A stretch of 9,281 bases of DNA from RGIG464 sp045643185 (GTDB lineage Bacteria > Myxococcota_A > Bradymonadia > UBA4248). Shown piece after piece: positions 6,199-9,281 of the stretch. The translations under genes were made by a program, and so were the position numbers. How positions within the stretch are numbered: position 1 is the stretch's first letter; each line of letters starts with the position of its first letter. The notes beneath the pieces were generated by a model. It did not search any database, was not told the origin of the DNA, and saw only the letters and a program-made list of their open reading frames with translations. The stretch spans positions 1-9,281 of the forward strand of contig JAZUKH010000230.1 in assembly GCA_045643185.1 (NCBI GenBank), read 5' to 3'.

Positions 6199-8370
6199 CT
6201 ACCACGCAGCTTTGACGCCCAACACGACGTTGATGCCTGGTTCCGGATAGCCCAACGTGCGTGCGTAGTTGTAATCGGTGAGGTTCGTCCCCACCAGGTA
6301 CATCGAAAAATGTTCGAATTGGTACGCCACCTCGGCATTCAACAAAATGACGTTGCCCAACCAGGCGTATTTTGAGCCCATCCAAGCTTCGGTGCGGCGC
6401 TTCGACTCAAACTGCGTTCCGAGCGTTAGCTTTAGTCGCTCAACGGGTTCGTACGTCACCGAAGCTCGAACGTTGTGAGCCGGTCGCTCGTTCAAAACGT
6501 GATCTTGTACCAGATCATAGGCATATAAATAGTGGTAGCTCAGATCGAACGAGACCCCGGCCCAGGCACCAAGTTTGAGAGCGATATCGGTGCCGGCCAA
6601 ACGCGCTTCATTCACGTTGTACGACATCTTGAGTCCGTTAACGTATTTGTACTCAATGAGATCACGAATTTCGGTGTCAAATACACCGACCGAAAGCGCG
6701 ACCGTGTTGAGAGGCTTCCAATGGAGTTCGGCTTCAAGATCCCAGGCGACTTCGGGTCTCAACGGGTCAACGTCGACACCGATCGTTTCGGGTGCATCAC
6801 CAAATTGTTCTTTGAGCGTCGGCAAACGCAGCCGTCGCGCGGCACGCAGATGGGCGCTCAACGCGTCGCCAAAGTTGGCATCCAATCCAAAGCTAAACCC
6901 GCCATTGACCACGTCGTCGGGCGCACCAGCCGTTACATCTTCGGGAAGTCGTTGCCACGAAATGGGTTGCGCGCCCACGACGTTACCGGCAACAAACAGG
7001 TTGATGTCCGGCGTCACCATCCACTCCAGGGCTGGTCGCACGTCGTAATACAGCCGACTAACGCGTTTTTGAACCGTCGACGCCGTCGCATAAAGTTGCT
7101 CGTCAGACGCGTGGCGTTGGTACCGCAAGTCAGTGCGCAGCAACCAGTTCAAAAAGCCCGCGTCACCCAGATCAAACGAAGTGCCTGCCAGTTCAAGCTT
7201 AAGCCCAACGTCATCGTCCTGCCACACGGTCGTCGAGGCCATGGACGAGTTTTGTGTCGTGCGCCACGCGTCATCGAAAGCTTCGAGTGTGTTGCCCTGG
7301 TCATTCGCCCAAACCTGGACTTTGCCCGTCACCCACGCGGTGTCAAAGCGCAACGTGGCGAGCGCAAACGCTTCGCGCCAGTTTGTGTAGCGCCAAAACC
7401 GGCGTTCACCGGCATCAAGTCCTGTCGGCACGTCACGGGGCGTTTGCGCCCAACCGACCATGACTTCGAGATCGCCCCAGTCGCTCAAACTTCGACCAAC
7501 GCGGCCCAAAACGTTGACGCCGCGCCGCCCACTAGCTTCACGCAAGCCACCATCTTCGTCGCGCGTCGCCTCAAACGCGTGAGACAACACAAACCCGTTT
7601 GAAATCTCACCACCGGCTGTGAATGCCCACCGCCACGCGCCGTCACGCATGCCGTGCGACGCTGCGGCGATGGCGCTCGTCGGCGAAAGCTGCAACGTCG
7701 CTTCAAAAACCGACGGATCGAAGGCATAAAACTCGATCTTTCCACCCAACCCGGCGCCATCCGTCGGCGAATTGTCCGCGTGGGCGATACGACCAGCGCT
7801 GATCCAGTTCATTGGCAGCGCGTCTAACCCGGTCATGCCGGCATACCCGGTCTCGAGCGGCATGCCGTTAAACGCAAAACTGAGTTGATGAGTGTCAAAC
7901 CCACGCACCATCACGGAACGAGTGCCTTTGCTCGACACATTGCCATAAACGCCGTTGGCACTTTCCAACCAAGCGTTGACCGATCGTAATTCGGGCGACG
8001 CGATGGTTTGCGCAAACGCGGGACGAGCGCCTGAACGCACTTCCTGCTCGACCGAGTCTTGGATCTCGACCGCAGCCAGCGACACGACACCGTCCGCCGA
8101 CACCGCCACTTCGTTGGACGTCGAGTCCTGCGCCCAAACCGTGTTCGGTACGACTAGCACAAGCAGCACCAACCAACTGCACGCCCAGATCAGCTTGTTT
8201 GAACGTCGTCGACAGCCGCCAACAGCCTCAAACGCAAGCACTCGATCACAAGCGCGGGTCACACAAAGCCCCAATCGAGTAGACTCTACCCAATTTTGTG
8301 TACCCATTTGGTGTACAAACGGGGCATCTTTTCGCGCACGGAACTTCCAGGCATGGTCATTATTTGACAT
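6199..8370 (-). CDS. TonB-dependent outer-membrane receptor
   Basis: This 723-residue receptor would take up a scarce ligand (iron chelate, cobalamin, other metal or glycan) across the outer membrane using TonB energy. A plug domain spans about residues 110-220 (RSVMVRGFDTHQLSFAFNGMPL, then ISAGRIAHADNSPTDGAGLGGKIEF). The rest is a beta-barrel with alternating aromatic strands and the typical ending GYPEPGINVVLGVKAAW. The last residue is Trp rather than the usual Phe. The ligand cannot be assigned. The hydrophobic signal core lies unusually far in (about 59-76, after RRR at 54-56, cleavage likely VWA-Q after 80), giving an N-terminal extension of about 53 residues. The ATG at 8370 has GGGGA five bases upstream and lies 11 bp after the preceding lipoprotein stop, which supports this start. 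In-frame TTG 8274, GTG 8262 and GTG 8241 would give a normal-length signal peptide. It is the second gene of a two-gene operon. The stop lies 22 bp from the repeat at 6064-6177. Confidence 0.9.
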   Translation of the reverse strand: MSNNDHAWKFRARKDAPFVHQMGTQNWVESTRLGLCVTRACDRVLAFEAVGGCRRRSNKLIWACSWLVLLVLVVPNTVWAQDSTSNEVAVSADGVVSLAAVEIQDSVEQEVRSGARPAFAQTIASPELRSVNAWLESANGVYGNVSSKGTRSVMVRGFDTHQLSFAFNGMPLETGYAGMTGLDALPMNWISAGRIAHADNSPTDGAGLGGKIEFYAFDPSVFEATLQLSPTSAIAAASHGMRDGAWRWAFTAGGEISNGFVLSHAFEATRDEDGGLREASGRRGVNVLGRVGRSLSDWGDLEVMVGWAQTPRDVPTGLDAGERRFWRYTNWREAFALATLRFDTAWVTGKVQVWANDQGNTLEAFDDAWRTTQNSSMASTTVWQDDDVGLKLELAGTSFDLGDAGFLNWLLRTDLRYQRHASDEQLYATASTVQKRVSRLYYDVRPALEWMVTPDINLFVAGNVVGAQPISWQRLPEDVTAGAPDDVVNGGFSFGLDANFGDALSAHLRAARRLRLPTLKEQFGDAPETIGVDVDPLRPEVAWDLEAELHWKPLNTVALSVGVFDTEIRDLIEYKYVNGLKMSYNVNEARLAGTDIALKLGAWAGVSFDLSYHYLYAYDLVQDHVLNERPAHNVRASVTYEPVERLKLTLGTQFESKRRTEAWMGSKYAWLGNVILLNAEVAYQFEHFSMYLVGTNLTDYNYARTLGYPEPGINVVLGVKAAW
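8279..8319. promoter_or_regulatory. Two adjacent dyads inside the receptor's N-terminal extension
   Basis: One 25-bp dyad (8295-8319) has arms beginning TTTGTGTACC and ending GGTGTACAAA; 9 of 12 positions pair. Six bases away is a perfect 11-bp palindrome, GTAGACTCTAC (8279-8289). Both lie in codons for the unusual extension, just upstream of the alternative receptor starts at 8274, 8262 and 8241. They could be an internal operator/promoter region, or chance within coding DNA. Confidence 0.3.
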
Positions 8371-8375
8371 GCTCG

Positions 8376-8380
8376 TCCCC
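8376..8380 (-). promoter_or_regulatory. Ribosome binding site supporting the receptor start at 8370
   Basis: On the minus strand GGGGA precedes the ATG at 8370 by five bases and sits in the 11-bp gap after the lipoprotein stop codon (8382-8384). None of the shorter alternative starts has a comparable site, so this favours the long form and translational coupling with the upstream gene. Confidence 0.55.
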
Positions 8381-8381
8381 G

Positions 8382-8903
8382 CTAATTTGCTTTGTCCGCG
8401 TGAGACGCATCAGGGCGCGACGTCAGGATGACCTTGGCAAGTTGGCTGACCTGGTAGCAACCAGTCGTCATGGGCGCCTCGTCGGCATAGATGAGGTTCT
8501 CCGTGGTCACGTCGAGGTAGCTACGAAGCGCTTCTGTGCAAGTCACGGGTGGGCAGCGGTCGCCTTTACTTGACGGGCGAAACCCGTCCTCACCGCTTTC
8601 GTAATCGCACTGGTACTGCGCCAAAAACGCGTCAAGTTCGGCATCCGCAACCGCATTGGTCGCCTGAATGATGTCGGCGATCGACAATACAGCGCGATCC
8701 TGTCCACCGATGCTCACACTGTGAATGCGCGCTTCCAGAGCTTGCGGCGTCGTCCGTCCGACCTCGTGATCGTCGAGCCACACGCCCACAACCTGGTCCA
8801 TCACAGAACCATCGTCGCCCATCTCTACGGACTGGCCTTCGTCACATCCCAGCACTAAAAGTGCCCACACCAAGCCAATACTCTTACAATACCATGACTT
8901 CAT
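8382..8903 (-). CDS. Small cysteine-containing lipoprotein, receptor operon partner
   Basis: This 173-residue predicted lipoprotein is of unrecognised family. The chosen start gives MKSWYCKSIG, a hydrophobic core at 8-18 and lipobox LVLGC (Cys20), followed by an acidic DEG. An in-frame ATG at 8909 and a TTG at 8924 would add two or seven residues; no strong Shine-Dalgarno decides between them. The mature chain carries four more Cys (99, 117, 122, 149), enough for two disulfides, and no obvious catalytic motif. An IGGQDRAVLSIADII stretch (65-79) looks like an ordered alpha/beta segment. It lies directly upstream of the TonB-dependent receptor with an 11-bp gap, so the two are almost surely co-transcribed. 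By analogy with receptor-associated lipoproteins, such as those for cobalamin or heme capture, a ligand-binding or accessory role is a fair inference but not shown. Confidence 0.8.
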   Translation of the reverse strand: MKSWYCKSIGLVWALLVLGCDEGQSVEMGDDGSVMDQVVGVWLDDHEVGRTTPQALEARIHSVSIGGQDRAVLSIADIIQATNAVADAELDAFLAQYQCDYESGEDGFRPSSKGDRCPPVTCTEALRSYLDVTTENLIYADEAPMTTGCYQVSQLAKVILTSRPDASHADKAN

Positions 8904-8933
8904 GAACATACCACGTTTGAACAAAACACGTTA

Positions 8934-8950
8934 ATGCAACCAAGTTGCAT
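8934..8950. promoter_or_regulatory. Dyad operator candidate upstream of the lipoprotein/receptor operon
   Basis: ATGCAAC-CAA-GTTGCAT is a perfect 7-bp inverted repeat with a 3-bp centre, and TT flanks both arms one base further out. It lies 31 bp upstream of the ATG at 8903, where a repressor would block transcription from the promoter candidate at 8965-8993. It does not match the Fur consensus. The regulator is unknown; a metal- or cofactor-responsive one would fit the receptor. Confidence 0.45.
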
Positions 8951-8964
8951 AAATTTTCTAACGC

Positions 8965-8993
8965 TGTTTAATCCAAATGTCGTTCAAAGTCAA
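8965..8993 (-). promoter_or_regulatory. Possible promoter of the lipoprotein/receptor operon
   Basis: On the minus strand TTGACT (8993-8988, 5/6 of TTGACA) is followed after exactly 17 bp by TAAACA (8970-8965, 3/6 of TATAAT). The predicted start near 8958 places the dyad at 8934-8950 in the early transcribed region. The -35 is good but the -10 is poor, so this is tentative. Confidence 0.4.
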
Positions 8994-9088
8994 AGGCCGG
9001 TAAAGACGCGCGGCCCGCACGTGTTACATTTCAGCCGGGTGGCTCGTTTTCGTTTTGGCGTTTAGTCTTAATTAAACAATTTTAACGA

Positions 9089-9138
9089 GCAGGCTGGTGC
9101 CTGCAGCACGCAGGGGGGGGCGCCAGGGCGCGCCCCCC
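9089..9138. repeat. GC-rich double hairpin in intergenic DNA
   Basis: There are two consecutive inverted repeats. GCAGGC-TGGT-GCCTGC (9089-9104) is a perfect 6-bp stem, and GGGGGGCGC-CAGGGC-GCGCCCCCC (9115-9138) is a perfect 9-bp stem with a 6-nt loop, inside a run of eight G. Like the palindromic repeats, the second hairpin is followed by CTAC and, further on, TTTATTT. The composition (almost pure GC in AT-richer flanks) suggests an inserted or repeated element rather than a terminator, since no T run follows directly. Confidence 0.55.
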
Positions 9139-9281
9139 TACAACCCCCGCGCCCTTTATTTGTCGGCCGTGTGGAACTCGCTTCGCTCAAACAGTTCATA
9201 TTGCCGTACTAACTTCAGGATCAGTTAAGGCAAATCATCGTAACCTTAATTTTGGAATCGGCGGCCGCGACGACGTACCAC
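9139..9281. other. Non-coding end of the window
   Basis: No credible gene is seen. GAACTCGCTTCGCTC (9174-9188) holds a GCTTCGC-type short palindrome. TTAAGG and CCTTAA (9225-9230, 9244-9249) are an inverted pair 13 bp apart, and TAACT/AGTTA (9210-9227 region) is another. These may belong to the control region of a gene beyond the window edge. The neighbouring stretch 8951-9088 contains only the promoter candidate at 8965-8993 and AT-rich sequence. Confidence 0.5.

Noticed and set aside
6532..7602. Long plus-strand reading frame (356 residues) opposite the TonB-dependent receptor
   Set aside because: It lies wholly inside a gene with clear plug and barrel features. The translation has no domain, no ribosome site and Arg/Pro-rich composition typical of an antisense shadow in GC-rich DNA.
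9033..9053. Terminator AGCC-GGGT-GGCT followed by T-rich sequence
   Set aside because: The stem is only 4 bp and the T run is broken by CG, so it is too weak to support and there is no gene ending before it.
8904..9060. Cobalamin or other riboswitch ahead of the receptor operon
   Set aside because: The minus strand was read for B12-box, TPP and similar conserved blocks; none is present, and the leader downstream of the promoter candidate is too short.

Overview
The window reads as chromosomal DNA from a Gram-negative bacterium. Two outer-membrane beta-barrel proteins, a TonB-dependent receptor and two lipoproteins all imply an outer membrane. The cysteine-rich EGF-like repeats on a surface lipoprotein, the (D/E)-x-x-C-rich secreted style and an NtrB/PilS-type sensor kinase are most familiar from deltaproteobacterial lineages (Myxococcota/Bradymonadia-like). 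That placement is inference; no marker gene is present.

Layout. Positions 1-175 are a leader with a possible promoter and a clear TTGTCG-type operator candidate. Two tandem paralogous beta-barrel genes follow (176-769 and 878-1489), separated by a strong intrinsic terminator (796-833). Each carries a histidine-rich loop at the same place, which is much richer in the second copy. A 109-bp palindromic repeat (1509-1617) lies just after the second stop codon. A near-consensus sigma70-type promoter (1719-1746) and a strong ribosome binding site then drive an 864-residue lipoprotein alpha-amylase-family enzyme (1792-4386): two 8-cysteine EGF-like units, a CBM48-like glycan-binding domain, a glycine-rich linker, and a GH13 catalytic barrel with its catalytic triad intact but with the usual region I histidine replaced by glutamine. 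A textbook terminator follows (4404-4435).

Next comes a membrane sensor histidine kinase (4464-6056) with no response regulator in view. It converges on a minus-strand operon of a small cysteine-containing lipoprotein (8382-8903) and a TonB-dependent receptor (6199-8370), whose stop and start are 11 bp apart. A second, inverted copy of the palindromic repeat (6064-6177) fills the gap between the converging stops. The last 350 bases are non-coding and hold a candidate promoter and dyad operator for the lipoprotein/receptor operon, followed by a GC-rich double hairpin.

How it fits together. The genes are mostly cell-envelope functions: barrels, a surface-anchored starch/glycogen-degrading enzyme, and an uptake receptor with a lipoprotein partner. 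They appear to be separate transcription units rather than one pathway. The most unusual signal is the repeat pair. The two copies keep the same ends, the same 8-bp inner stem and the same 11-nt loop length, but have largely different middle stem sequences that are nevertheless base-paired within each copy.
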